A stretch of 64,000 nucleotides of DNA, from the NCBI RefSeq assembly GCF_000018605.1, contig NC_010003.1, forward strand, positions 1,712,501 through 1,776,500, in the 5' to 3' direction. The position numbers and the translations under genes are program-made. The notes below the pieces were generated by a model. The model had not been told where the DNA came from. It made no database searches and was given only the letters and a program-made list of their open reading frames with translations. Shown here piece after piece: positions 18,292 to 27,869 of the stretch. This DNA is from Petrotoga mobilis SJ95 (GTDB lineage Bacteria; Thermotogota; Thermotogae; Petrotogales; Petrotogaceae). Positions within the stretch are counted from its first letter, which is position 1. Each line of letters opens with the position of its first letter.

Positions 18292-19547
18292 CTTATAACC
18301 TCCTCAGGATGAGTGATGTATCCAGTAATAGCAGAAGCTGCCGCCACCGCAGGATTGGATAAATAAACTTCACTTTCTGGATGACCCATCCTTCCAACAA
18401 AATTCCTGTTAGTTGTAGATATCGCCTTCTCACCTTTTGCCAAAACTCCCATGTGTCCACCTAGGCAAGGTCCGCACGTTGGTGTACTTACGGCGGCTCC
18501 CGCTTCGATGAATATTTCAATTAAACCTTCTTTTAGTGCCTGCATGTATATATCTTGGGTGCCAGGAAAAATAATGCATCTTACATCAGAGTTAACTTTG
18601 TGTCCCTTAAGTACGTGAGCAGCGATTCTTAAGTCTTCTATTCTTCCATTGGTGCAAGAACCAATTACCGATTGATCAATTTTTATCCTCTTTGCTTCAG
18701 TAACAGGTTTGGTGTTTTCTGGCAAATGTGGGAAAGCCACCTGTGGTTCAATATTTGATACATCATATTCGATAACTTCTTCATATGAAGCATCGGGATC
18801 GCTACTTACCGGTGTATAATCTCTTACTGCCCTTTCTTTTAAGTACTCTTTGGTTTTTTCATCGTATTCAAATAATCCACATTTAGCCCCTGCTTCTATC
18901 GCCATGTTCGCCATAGTCATTCTCGAATCCATAGAAAGGTCTTCGATCGTTTCTCCAGTAAACTCAATAGATTTATACAGGGCTCCATCCACTCCTATAT
19001 CTCCTATCGTGTAAAGTATCAAATCCTTTCCACTTACCCATGGGTTTAACTTTCCTTTGTATACGATTTTTATACTTTCTGGGACTCGGAACCATAAGTA
19101 ACCGGTAGCCATTGCCGCAGCCATATCGGTGCTTCCAACACCTGTACCTAAACAGTTAAGAGCACCATAGGTACACGTATGGGAATCTGCTCCTACAACG
19201 ATTTCACCTGGTAAGGCTAGTCCTTTTTCAGGTATTAGACAGTGTTCTATTCCCATTTTACCTATCTCAAAATAATTAAGAATATTCATCTCTTTTGCAA
19301 AATTTCTTATAAGTAGAGCATTTTGCGCGGATTTTATATCTTTGTTTGGGGTAAAGTGGTCTGGAACTATTGCAATTCTTTCATTATCAAATACTTTGGA
19401 TAATCCTATTTTTCTAAATTCTTTGATGGCAACAGGAGTTGTTACATCGTTCCCAAGTACAAGATCCACTCTCGCATTAACAATCTCTCCGGGTTTAACT
19501 TCACTTTTATTTGAATGAGATGCAAGGATCTTCTCTACAATTGTCAT
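18288..19547 (-). CDS. leuC: 3-isopropylmalate dehydratase large subunit
   Basis: A 419-residue aconitase-family subunit carrying the [4Fe-4S] cluster. Cluster cysteines are in IGSCTNGR and in [24 protein letters not shown] is also present. The length matches the short archaeal/thermophile type rather than the 466-residue enterobacterial one. Translation is coupled to leuD. Confidence 0.93.
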   Translation of the reverse strand: MTIVEKILASHSNKSEVKPGEIVNARVDLVLGNDVTTPVAIKEFRKIGLSKVFDNERIAIVPDHFTPNKDIKSAQNALLIRNFAKEMNILNYFEIGKMGIEHCLIPEKGLALPGEIVVGADSHTCTYGALNCLGTGVGSTDMAAAMATGYLWFRVPESIKIVYKGKLNPWVSGKDLILYTIGDIGVDGALYKSIEFTGETIEDLSMDSRMTMANMAIEAGAKCGLFEYDEKTKEYLKERAVRDYTPVSSDPDASYEEVIEYDVSNIEPQVAFPHLPENTKPVTEAKRIKIDQSVIGSCTNGRIEDLRIAAHVLKGHKVNSDVRCIIFPGTQDIYMQALKEGLIEIFIEAGAAVSTPTCGPCLGGHMGVLAKGEKAISTTNRNFVGRMGHPESEVYLSNPAVAAASAITGYITHPEEVIR

Positions 19548-19572
19548 TTCTTTATTTCCTCACTTTATTATT

Positions 19573-21105
19573 TTATTTTTTTGTAGTTTGGAGTTTCTTA
19601 GTCATATATTTATTCAAGGCATTTAGATAAGCCAAAGTACTCGCTTGGGTAATATCTGTTTCAACAGAATGCCCAACGTACACATCTTCTCCAATTTTGA
19701 GTTTAACGGTTGTTTCTCCTAAGGCATCGGTCCCCTCTGTAACCCCTTCAATCTTATACGAAATCAAAGTGATATTTTCTTCTTCAGCGATTTCGTTTAT
19801 GGCTTTAAATATTGCATCTATTGGCCCGTCTCCACTGCAAGCTGCTTTTTCTATCAAATCTTCTCCTCTTGCTATCTTTATAGTCGCTGTCGGTAGTGTA
19901 GTGTTTCCAGTAGTAACGGATAAATATTTGAGTTTGAAATAATCCTCGGTTTTATATAGTTCGTCGTTTATCAATGCTTCAACATCAAGCGGATTTAAAT
20001 TCTTTTTTTTACTGGCTAGATCTTTGAATTTAATGAATAACTTTTCAAAGGTTTCTTCATTCACGGTGTAACCAGATGATGTTAAGAACTCCTTTAAGGC
20101 ATGTCTTCCCGAATGCTTCCCTAAAATTAGTTTATTTGAATTCAACCCTATACTTTCTGCTTTCATTATTTCGTAAGTAGTTCTCTCTTTGATAACACCA
20201 TCTTGATGAATACCAGATTCATGTGCAAAGGCATTTTTACCTACTATTGCTTTATTAGGTTGAACAACCATTCCAGTAAATTGTGAAACCATGTTGCTTA
20301 ATTTTAAAATCTTAGTTGTATCCTGGGTTACGACTAAATCTTCAAAATAATCTTTTCTGGTAACTAACGCCATTAAAACTTCTTCTAAGGCAGCGTTGCC
20401 TGCCCTTTCTCCTATTCCATTGACTGCAACCTCTGCCTGATCGGCACCCTCTTTCAGAGCAACGAGTGTGTTAGCAGTTGCCATCCCTAAATCGTTATGG
20501 CAATGTACACTTAATTCAATCTTGTCTAAGTTCCTTGTGTTTTCTTTTATCTTTTTAATAAATTCACCAAATTCTTGAGGAATTGCATATCCCACCGTAT
20601 CAGGCACGTTAATTACCCATGCACCAGCTTCGATGACTTTTTCAAAGAGTTTGTACAAAAACTCTAACTCGCTTCTTGAAGCATCTTCTGCTGAAAATTC
20701 AACGTTATTAGTATACTTTGCTGCATACTTCACGGCCTCAACTGCTCTTTCCAAAACTTGATCTTCATTCATTTGCAGCTTATATTTCATGTGAATAGGA
20801 GAAGTGGCAATGAACACATGAATTCTTGGTTGTTCTGCTTCCTGAAGTGCTTCCCAAGCACAATCGATATCTTTGTAATTCGCCCTTGCTAAAGCGGCAA
20901 TCTCAACATCTCTGATTTTTTGGGCGATGTTTTTCACACTTTCAAAATCACTACTTGAAGAAATAGGAAAACCAGCCTCTATTACATCAACTTTTAACAA
21001 GGAAAGCTGTTCGGCTATTGCCAACTTCTCCTCCATTGTCAAACTTACTCCTGGAGATTGTTCACCATCCCTCAACGTAGTATCAAAAATTTTTATTTTT
21101 CTCAA
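19573..21105 (-). CDS. leuA: 2-isopropylmalate synthase
   Basis: A 510-residue enzyme that condenses acetyl-CoA with 2-oxoisovalerate, the committing step to leucine. It has IFDTTLRDGEQSPGVSLT, metal-binding HCHNDLGMATANT and GIGERAGNAALEEV. The full C-terminal allosteric domain (about 385-510) suggests leucine feedback inhibition. TTG 21105 is the start, with GGGAGAG before it. Confidence 0.93.
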   Translation of the reverse strand: MRKIKIFDTTLRDGEQSPGVSLTMEEKLAIAEQLSLLKVDVIEAGFPISSSSDFESVKNIAQKIRDVEIAALARANYKDIDCAWEALQEAEQPRIHVFIATSPIHMKYKLQMNEDQVLERAVEAVKYAAKYTNNVEFSAEDASRSELEFLYKLFEKVIEAGAWVINVPDTVGYAIPQEFGEFIKKIKENTRNLDKIELSVHCHNDLGMATANTLVALKEGADQAEVAVNGIGERAGNAALEEVLMALVTRKDYFEDLVVTQDTTKILKLSNMVSQFTGMVVQPNKAIVGKNAFAHESGIHQDGVIKERTTYEIMKAESIGLNSNKLILGKHSGRHALKEFLTSSGYTVNEETFEKLFIKFKDLASKKKNLNPLDVEALINDELYKTEDYFKLKYLSVTTGNTTLPTATIKIARGEDLIEKAACSGDGPIDAIFKAINEIAEEENITLISYKIEGVTEGTDALGETTVKLKIGEDVYVGHSVETDITQASTLAYLNALNKYMTKKLQTTKK

Positions 21106-21133
21106 ATTTGATCACTCTCCCACTTCAGTAGAT

Positions 21134-22126
21134 TTAGCTTTCTATCCAAGGCATCATCGCTCTCAACTTCTCTCCCACTTGTTCTAACAAAGAATTATTA
21201 TCTTTTTCAGTTAAAGCGTTGAAAACAGGCCTATTGGCTTTGTTTTCTAATATCCAGTCCTTTGCAAAATTCCCATTCTGTATGTTTGCAAGTACATCTT
21301 TCATGGTTTCTTTAACCCTATCATCGATAATTTTGGGACCGATGGTAATATCTCCGTATTGTGCAGTGTCACTTATGGAGTATCTCATCTTTTTTAATCC
21401 GCCTTCATACAAGAGATCAACGATTAATTTTAGTTCGTTCAAACATTCAAAATAGGCTATTTCTGGTTGATACCCCGCTTCAACGAGTGTTTCAAAACCT
21501 GCCTTGATAAGTGATGTAGTTCCACCACATAAGACCGCTTGTTCTCCAAATAGATCCGTTTCTGTTTCCTCTTTAAAAGTTGTTTTGATAACACCTGCTC
21601 GTGTACAACCTATTCCTTTGGCGTAAGATAAACCCAACTCTTTTGCTTTTCCGGAAAAATCTTGGTGAACAGCTAATAATCCTGGAACCCCTTTGCCTTC
21701 TAAATACATTCTTCTGACTAAATGACCAGGACTTTTGGGAGCAACCATGAATACATCTACGTTTTTTGGAGGCACAATTTGTCCAAAATGGATATTAAAA
21801 CCATGAGAAAACCCAAGTGCATTACCCTCGTCTAAGTTGGGTTCTATGTCTTTTTTGTACACCTCACTTTGAACTTCATCAGGGATTAATACTTGAATAA
21901 TATCTCCTTTTTTAACCGCTTCAGATGTTTCATAGACTTCAAAACCATCTCTTTGAGCAGTTTCTTTGCTTTTACTATCTTTCTTCAGACCTATAATTAC
22001 TTTTAATCCGCTATCTTTAAGATTTTGTGCCTGAGCGTGACCTTGACTTCCGTAACCTAAAACCGCAATAGTTTTTTCCTTCAATAAACCTAAGTCGGCA
22101 TCTTTTTCATAAAATGTTTCCACCAT
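21134..22126 (-). CDS. ilvC: Ketol-acid reductoisomerase (class I)
   Basis: A 330-residue class I enzyme that rearranges and reduces acetolactate or acetohydroxybutyrate. The NADP fold is [17 protein letters not shown] (about 25-41). The following loop GLKKDSKS has Lys/Ser residues suited to [18 protein letters not shown] and the Glu-rich knotted C-terminal domain are present. Confidence 0.94.
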   Translation of the reverse strand: MVETFYEKDADLGLLKEKTIAVLGYGSQGHAQAQNLKDSGLKVIIGLKKDSKSKETAQRDGFEVYETSEAVKKGDIIQVLIPDEVQSEVYKKDIEPNLDEGNALGFSHGFNIHFGQIVPPKNVDVFMVAPKSPGHLVRRMYLEGKGVPGLLAVHQDFSGKAKELGLSYAKGIGCTRAGVIKTTFKEETETDLFGEQAVLCGGTTSLIKAGFETLVEAGYQPEIAYFECLNELKLIVDLLYEGGLKKMRYSISDTAQYGDITIGPKIIDDRVKETMKDVLANIQNGNFAKDWILENKANRPVFNALTEKDNNSLLEQVGEKLRAMMPWIES

Positions 22127-22154
22127 GAACTATCACTCCTTTATTTTTTGATTT

Positions 22155-22655
22155 TTATGAATTTGTCAAAGCGTTGTTGTTCATTTCTCTATCTATAGCT
22201 ACGATCCCTGTTCTCACGACTTCTTTAATGCCAAAATCCTTCATTATTTCGATAAAGGCATTTATTTTATTTTCATCCCCCGTAATTTCAACTGTTATTG
22301 TGTCAAGGGAAAAATCGACAACCTTACCCCTAAAAACGTCGACCACCTGAATAACTTGGCTTCTTTGATTTTTTCCACAATTTACCTTAATTATCGCCAT
22401 ATCCCTCTCTATCATATTGCTTTGATTCAATTCAGTGATCTTTATAACATCTATGAGCTTGTAAAGCTGTTTTTTCACTTGTTCGAGTGTGTCTGTGTTT
22501 CCTTCGACAACTATGGTCATTCTTGAATACTCAGGTAATTCTGTTTCCCCTACATTTAAACTCAGTATGTTAAAATTTCTCCTACTGAATAGACCAGATA
22601 TTCTTGCCAAAACTGAGGGTTGATTATTCACCGTTACTGATAAGATGTGTCTCAT
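22155..22655 (-). CDS. ilvN: Acetolactate synthase small (regulatory) subunit
   Basis: A 166-residue subunit with an N-terminal ACT domain (HILSVTVNNQPSVLARISGL) and the ALS_ss_C domain. It normally confers valine feedback inhibition on IlvB. The ATG overlaps the ilvB TGA. Confidence 0.93.
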   Translation of the reverse strand: MRHILSVTVNNQPSVLARISGLFSRRNFNILSLNVGETELPEYSRMTIVVEGNTDTLEQVKKQLYKLIDVIKITELNQSNMIERDMAIIKVNCGKNQRSQVIQVVDVFRGKVVDFSLDTITVEITGDENKINAFIEIMKDFGIKEVVRTGIVAIDREMNNNALTNS

Positions 22656-24361
22656 GCAACCTCCCCCTGTTTTTCCTTTTCTCTCTTTTTCTTTTTTAGT
22701 TCCAACATCTCATTGATCGATGCCCCTTCTGGAACCATTGGAAATACGTTCTCATCTTGAGGAATAATGACGTCAAGTAAAACTGGGCCATCGTAATTAA
22801 GAGCCTCTTTCAAAGCCATCTCTACATCGTTTGTTTGATCGATTCTTAACGATTTTATTCCATAAGCCTGAGCCAATTTAACAAAATCAGGATTTTCAAG
22901 TATAGTGACAGAATATCTTTCATCAAAAAATAACTCTTGCCACTGTCTTACCATCCCTAACGTTCCATTGTTTAAAATAATTATTTTCACGGGGAGCCTG
23001 TTAGAACTTATTGTAGCCAACTCCTGGAGATTCATTTGAAAACTTCCGTCACCAGATATGTTGATAACCGTTTTATTGGGATTTCCTACCTGAACACCTA
23101 CACTGGCGGGTAAACCGTATCCCATAGTTCCAAGACCTCCAGAGGTTATAAATGACCTAGGTTTCGAAAAACGAAAGTATTGGGCTGCCCACATTTGATT
23201 TTGGCCAACTTCTGTTACTATTACCGTATTTTCATCAGTTAACTCATCCAATTTTTCAATCAAGTATTGTGGTTTAATACTGTTATCATCGTATTCGTAG
23301 TTAAGTGGAAATCGTCTTTTCCATTCTTTTATTTGTTCAAGCCATTCTTTTCTTTCGATCGTCTTTATTAGTGGAATTAATTTATCTAAAACGTTTTTCG
23401 CATTACCAACAATCGGAATATCAACTTTGACATTTTTATTTATTTCTGCTGGATCGATATCTATATGGATGATCTTTGCATGTGGAGCAAATGTCTCTAA
23501 CTTCCCCGTTACCCTGTCATCAAAACGTACTCCAACTCCTATTATCAAATCCGCTTCAGAAATAGCGTAGTTGGCATACATTGTACCGTGCATACCTAAC
23601 ATCTTTAAAGAAAGCTCATGATCTTCTGGAAAAACACCAAGCCCCATGAGAGACGTAACTACTGGTATTCTTCCCTTTATTGCCATATTTGTTAGTTCTT
23701 CTGAGGCATTAGAATTTATAACGCCTCCACCGGCAAAGATGACGGGCCTTTGCGAAGTGTTAATTGTCTCGGCTGCCAATTTTATTTGCATATAGTTTCC
23801 TTCGTATGTTGGTTGATATCCTGGGAGATGAACACTTTCAGGATACATGAAATCAGCATGCGATTTAAGAACATCCACCGGTAAATCAATTAAAACGGGA
23901 CCTGGTCTGCCGGTTCTTGCTATGTAAAAAGCTTCTTTTATTGTCTTGGCTAAATCCTTCACATTTGTTACCATGTAATTGTGCTTAGTTACAGGCAAGG
24001 TTATTCCTCTTATATCTATTTCTTGGAATGAGTCTGTACCTATTAGGCTCGTTGGAGCTTGACCCGTAAAAGCTACAACTGGTACGGAATCCATGTATGC
24101 TGTTGCTAACCCTGTAACTAGGTTCGTAGCTCCAGGCCCAGAAGTGGCTATACACACCCCAACCTTCCCTGTACTCCTTGCATAACCATCTGCAGCATGT
24201 GCTGCCCCTTGTTCATGACGAACTAATATATGTTTTATAGGTGCGTCGTACAGTTCATCATAAAGGGGAATAACCTTCCCTCCTGGATATCCAAATACAA
24301 CTTCAACCTTTTCCCTCAAAAGTGATTCAACGAATATTCTTGCCCCGGAAAGAATCGGCAT
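22652..24361 (-). CDS. ilvB: Acetolactate synthase large subunit
   Basis: A 569-residue ThDP enzyme condensing pyruvate with pyruvate or 2-oxobutyrate. The catalytic Glu lies in RHEQGAAHAADGYAR. The ThDP-Mg motif is GDGSFQMNLQELAT with NN about 25 residues on. The central FAD-binding domain is intact. A charged tail (KKKKREKEKQ) overlaps the ilvN start. Confidence 0.94.
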   Translation of the reverse strand: MPILSGARIFVESLLREKVEVVFGYPGGKVIPLYDELYDAPIKHILVRHEQGAAHAADGYARSTGKVGVCIATSGPGATNLVTGLATAYMDSVPVVAFTGQAPTSLIGTDSFQEIDIRGITLPVTKHNYMVTNVKDLAKTIKEAFYIARTGRPGPVLIDLPVDVLKSHADFMYPESVHLPGYQPTYEGNYMQIKLAAETINTSQRPVIFAGGGVINSNASEELTNMAIKGRIPVVTSLMGLGVFPEDHELSLKMLGMHGTMYANYAISEADLIIGVGVRFDDRVTGKLETFAPHAKIIHIDIDPAEINKNVKVDIPIVGNAKNVLDKLIPLIKTIERKEWLEQIKEWKRRFPLNYEYDDNSIKPQYLIEKLDELTDENTVIVTEVGQNQMWAAQYFRFSKPRSFITSGGLGTMGYGLPASVGVQVGNPNKTVINISGDGSFQMNLQELATISSNRLPVKIIILNNGTLGMVRQWQELFFDERYSVTILENPDFVKLAQAYGIKSLRIDQTNDVEMALKEALNYDGPVLLDVIIPQDENVFPMVPEGASINEMLELKKKKREKEKQGEVA

Positions 24362-24382
24362 AAAATCACCTCTCTAATTTTT

Positions 24383-26053
24383 TTATTCTAAAAACGCCCC
24401 TTTATCCGCTGATTGTACAAACCTACTGTACCTGTCTAAATACCCACTAGTTTTTGGAAGTATCGGTTTAAAAGTATTTAATCTTGCTTGTAATTCTTCT
24501 TCTGATATTTTTAAATTTAGAGTCTTTTGTGGTATGTTTATCGATACCATATCCCCATCCCTTACAACCCCTATTGGACCTCCTGCTGCAGCTTCGGGAG
24601 ATACATGACCTATGGCAGAGCCGCGTGTTGCTCCTGAGAATCTACCATCGGTGATCAGGGCAACCTTCTTATCCAATCCCATACCAGCTAATGCAGAAGT
24701 AGGTGCTAACATCTCTCTCATACCTGGTCCTCCCTTTGGCCCTTCGTACAGGATAACTACTACATCTCCTTCTTTAATTTTTCCCCCATAAATAGCTTTG
24801 ATGGCTTCTTCTTCCTTGTTGAAGACCTTTGCAGGTCCTTCATGTACCAACATCTCATCCGATACAGCTATCTGTTTAACGATTGCCCCGTTAGGAGCTA
24901 TATTACCTTTTAACACCGCTAGTCCTCCATCTTTATGGTACGGATTATCTATAGGCCTTATCACTTCCTGGTTGACATAACCAACGGTTTTGAGATTCTC
25001 ACCTAATGTTTCCCCAGTTACGGTCAAACAGTCTAGATGGAGCAAATTCTTCTTGGACAATTCTTTTAGTACAGCAGGAATACCACCGGCATAATGTAAA
25101 TCTTCAATGTGATGAATCCCTGCAGGGGATAAACTACATAGGTGTGGGGTTTTTGAGCTAATTTTATTTATAATATCTATGTCAAAATCGATTCCAGCTT
25201 CGTGAACAATTGCCGGCAAATGTAAAGCCGTGTTGGTAGAACAACCTAAAGCCATGTCTAGAGTAAAGGCGTTTTCTACAGTTTTTTCGGTGAATATATC
25301 CAACGGTTTAATGTCTTTAGCTACTAACTCCATTATTTTTTCTCCACTTTTTGTTGCCAAAGCCCTCCTACTAGAAAAAACTGCCGGAATCGTCCCATTT
25401 CCCGGCAGCGCAAGTCCTAAAACCTCTGTTAGGCAGTTCATTGAATTGGCAGTAAACATCCCAGCACAAGATCCATACCCAGGACAGGCGTTCATTTCCA
25501 TTTCATTTAACTCTTCATCAGAAATCTTATTGGCAACTCTCGCACCAACCGCTTCAAACATATCGTGCAAATCAATTTTTCTCCCTTTGTAATTCCCTGC
25601 AAGCATTGGGCCTCCACTTACTACAATGGCAGGAATATTTAACCTCAAAGCAGCCATTAACATCCCTGGAACGATCTTATCGCAGTTGGGAATAAGAACC
25701 AATCCATCGAATTTGTAGGCTCTAGCTACAGCTTCAATAGAATCGGCAATTAATTCTCTACTCGGTAATGAATAGTTCATACCGCTGTGTCCCATAGTGA
25801 TACCATCACAGATTCCTATTGTTGAAAAAGCTAAAGGCAAACCTCCAGCAGCGTATACTCCATTTTTTACACTTTCGCATATTTCATTCAAATGTTTATG
25901 TCCTGGTATTATATCGTTCGCAGAGTTAGCTATCCCTATTATAGGTTTATCGATCTCATCTTTTGTCAACCCTAAGGCATAAAGCAAAGAACGATGTGGA
26001 GCTTTTGATACTCCTTTTTTAATTTCGTCGCTTCTTTGTTTATTATCGCTCAT
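24383..26053 (-). CDS. ilvD: Dihydroxy-acid dehydratase
   Basis: A 556-residue iron-sulfur dehydratase making branched 2-oxo acids. Cluster cysteines lie in [24 protein letters not shown] and [23 protein letters not shown]-like and [13 protein letters not shown] motifs form the active site. ATG 26053 is chosen because AGGGAGGATTAT precedes it; the ATG six codons upstream has no ribosome site. Confidence 0.94.
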   Translation of the reverse strand: MSDNKQRSDEIKKGVSKAPHRSLLYALGLTKDEIDKPIIGIANSANDIIPGHKHLNEICESVKNGVYAAGGLPLAFSTIGICDGITMGHSGMNYSLPSRELIADSIEAVARAYKFDGLVLIPNCDKIVPGMLMAALRLNIPAIVVSGGPMLAGNYKGRKIDLHDMFEAVGARVANKISDEELNEMEMNACPGYGSCAGMFTANSMNCLTEVLGLALPGNGTIPAVFSSRRALATKSGEKIMELVAKDIKPLDIFTEKTVENAFTLDMALGCSTNTALHLPAIVHEAGIDFDIDIINKISSKTPHLCSLSPAGIHHIEDLHYAGGIPAVLKELSKKNLLHLDCLTVTGETLGENLKTVGYVNQEVIRPIDNPYHKDGGLAVLKGNIAPNGAIVKQIAVSDEMLVHEGPAKVFNKEEEAIKAIYGGKIKEGDVVVILYEGPKGGPGMREMLAPTSALAGMGLDKKVALITDGRFSGATRGSAIGHVSPEAAAGGPIGVVRDGDMVSINIPQKTLNLKISEEELQARLNTFKPILPKTSGYLDRYSRFVQSADKGAFLE

Positions 26054-26107
26054 ATAATCCTCCCTTTTCATAATGTTTAAAAATGTTGAAAAAATCCCCG
26101 GTAGAAT

Positions 26108-27043
26108 TCATTCCCGTTCTTTCCATTTTGGATAACTTCCAAGAATTTTAAAGAAAGAACTCATTTTTTCTAATTTAACTAATGCTGTTATTATATCTTT
26201 ATCTTCTTTATAACCTTCAAAATCTATATAAAAAGAATATTCACCTAATTGCTTTTTTGTTGGCCGAGACTCTATCCTTGTTAGATTTATGTTCTTTTCT
26301 TTGAAAGTTTTTAACATGTTGTACAGAACCCCAGGTTTGTTGTGTTTTGGAGAACATATTATCGAGGTTTTGTAATTTTTTTCTGTACCTTCAATCTTTG
26401 TAAACCTTTCGGAATTTGCAATTACGAAAAAACGGGTTGAATTACTTTTTGAGTCTTGAATATCTTTAGCTAAAACCTTTAAATTATAGATATTAACAAT
26501 ATTTTCTGAGCCTATAGCGGCACTTTTTTGAACATCTTTTATTATTTCACAAGCATTTGCGGTACTCGCGGTAAATATAATTTCGGGATTATTCAATCTA
26601 TTTTTTATAAACTTACTGCATTGTCCAATAGCTTGTTGATGAGAAAAAAGCTTTTTAATCTCAGTCAAGTCTAAATTTTCATAGGACAGAAGAAAATGTT
26701 TGATTGGAACAATACACTCCCCAACTACCTGAATATCAGTTTTCTCGAATAAAAGATCCATTGTAATGTTCACTGAACCTTCTACAGAATTTTCAATTGG
26801 AACAACTCCAAAATCTACTTCTTTACTTTGAACCATTTCAAAAACGTCTGAAATAGATTGTAATGGAATCAAAAAAACATTTTCACCAAAATATTTCATT
26901 GCAGCAATTTCACTATAAGTTCCTTTTGGCCCTAGATAACCGCATTTTTTGAAAGTCTGATCTTCTTTCAAGACGTCTAACTCCTTGAATTCAAAATTTA
27001 CGAAAATATTTTCAGAGTTGTAAGAATAAGAAAAAAATTTCAT
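26108..27043 (-). CDS. pheA: Prephenate dehydratase with ACT domain
   Basis: A 311-residue monofunctional enzyme converting prephenate to phenylpyruvate. After about 35 extra N-terminal residues of unknown use come GYLGPKGTYSEIAAMKYFG, VPIENSVEGSVN, the catalytic TxR as NSTRFFVIA and a C-terminal ACT domain with the ESRP motif (IESRPTKKQ) for phenylalanine feedback. It is the first gene of the branched-chain operon, an unusual grouping. The start has only a weak ribosome site (AGGAAAG). Confidence 0.9.
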   Translation of the reverse strand: MKFFSYSYNSENIFVNFEFKELDVLKEDQTFKKCGYLGPKGTYSEIAAMKYFGENVFLIPLQSISDVFEMVQSKEVDFGVVPIENSVEGSVNITMDLLFEKTDIQVVGECIVPIKHFLLSYENLDLTEIKKLFSHQQAIGQCSKFIKNRLNNPEIIFTASTANACEIIKDVQKSAAIGSENIVNIYNLKVLAKDIQDSKSNSTRFFVIANSERFTKIEGTEKNYKTSIICSPKHNKPGVLYNMLKTFKEKNINLTRIESRPTKKQLGEYSFYIDFEGYKEDKDIITALVKLEKMSSFFKILGSYPKWKERE

Positions 27044-27091
27044 CTTTCCTAATTATTGTTAATTATTTGAGATTAGAGTAAATTATTAGCG

Positions 27092-27120
27092 ATTATACAC
27101 TAAAATCTCCGTTTTTGCAA
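27092..27120 (-). promoter_or_regulatory. Likely promoter of the pheA-ilv-leu-cimA operon
   Basis: On the minus strand TTGCAA (27120-27115), 17 bases, then TATAAT (27097-27092). The predicted RNA start near 27085 gives a leader of only about 40 bases, too short for a T-box or attenuator. Confidence 0.65.
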
Positions 27121-27182
27121 GATTTGAAAAAAATTTCATTAAAACCCCTTTCAATTCCTTTTTTTATGGATTTTAAAAAATA

Positions 27183-27213
27183 AGATTAAAACTGTCGTGT
27201 TTAATTTTAATCT
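27183..27213. other. Inverted repeat upstream of the amino acid operon
   Basis: AGATTAAAA (27183-27191) is mirrored by TTTTAATCT (27205-27213) around a 13-base spacer. It lies about 65 bp upstream of the operon's -35. It could be an operator or a weak hairpin. The rest of the 323-bp gap 27044-27366 is AT-rich and shows nothing else. Confidence 0.35.
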
Positions 27214-27366
27214 AAAATTTACCTAAGATAAACAAAAGATTTACTTCTTCGTTTTCTAAATAATGCATACATAGAAAAAGAAAGACGGCAAAAATGGTAC
27301 AATTTAATATAGTTAAAAAATAATTCAAATTCGTTAAGAGTCAAAAAATTGATTTTAAGGAGAGAT

Positions 27367-27718
27367 ATGATGGCTTTATTAGAAGTAAACTTTATGTCGA
27401 AGTCTTTAATGAGAAAAGTACCAGTTATGGTGATTTTACCGGTTGATAAATTAAATTTTTCAATTACATCTGAAATGACAGACAATACTCATTTTAAAAC
27501 GCTATATCTTCTTCATGGGGGATTTGGTAATTATACAAGCTGGGTTTCAGAAACAAGAATTCAAAGATTGGCTGAAGGAAAGAACCTGGCTGTGGTGATG
27601 CCTTCTGGTGATAATTCTTTTTATTTGGATCAACCGGAATTTGGTAATTTTGGGATACTTATATTGAAAAAGTTCTTGACTGGCTTCCATTGAAAAATTG
27701 ATCGCCAGCCGTTGAATG
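27367..27718 (+). pseudogene. Broken esterase (esterase D / EstA-like) gene
   Basis: The ATG at 27367, with TAAGGAGAG in front, opens a normal-looking esterase: FMSKSLMRKVPVMVILP, then YLLHGGFGNYTSW, the oxyanion region, and VVMPSGDNSFYLDQPEFGN. Family members are about 250-270 residues with a GxSxGG nucleophile elbow further on. Here the frame shifts near 27648; the +1 frame continues as WDTYIEKVLDWLPLKN and stops at 27718. The serine, Asp and His are all missing. I read it as a 3'-deleted, frameshifted gene. Confidence 0.75.
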
Positions 27719-27780
27719 TAATTTAATTCAAGGAGAGGAAACTAAAATTACCTTTTAAAAATCATAAAATCGTATTCAAT

Positions 27781-27826
27781 ATAACACCATACGAAATAAA
27801 ACCCTTTAAAGTGTGATTAAAATGAA
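27781..27826 (+). repeat. 45-bp repeat, copy 2
   Basis: Near-copy of 541-585, ending in GTGATTAAAATGAA. Here it is followed by a frame of only 14 codons that stops before the kinase gene. Confidence 0.65.
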
Positions 27827-27869
27827 AAAAATAATTTTTGTAATGGGAATTACTTAGAAGGTGTAAAAA

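Noticed and set aside
27044-27091. T-box or leader peptide before the amino acid operon
   Set aside because: Only about 40 bases lie between the predicted RNA start and pheA. No specifier hairpin, no T-box sequence and no Leu- or Phe-rich short frame were found.
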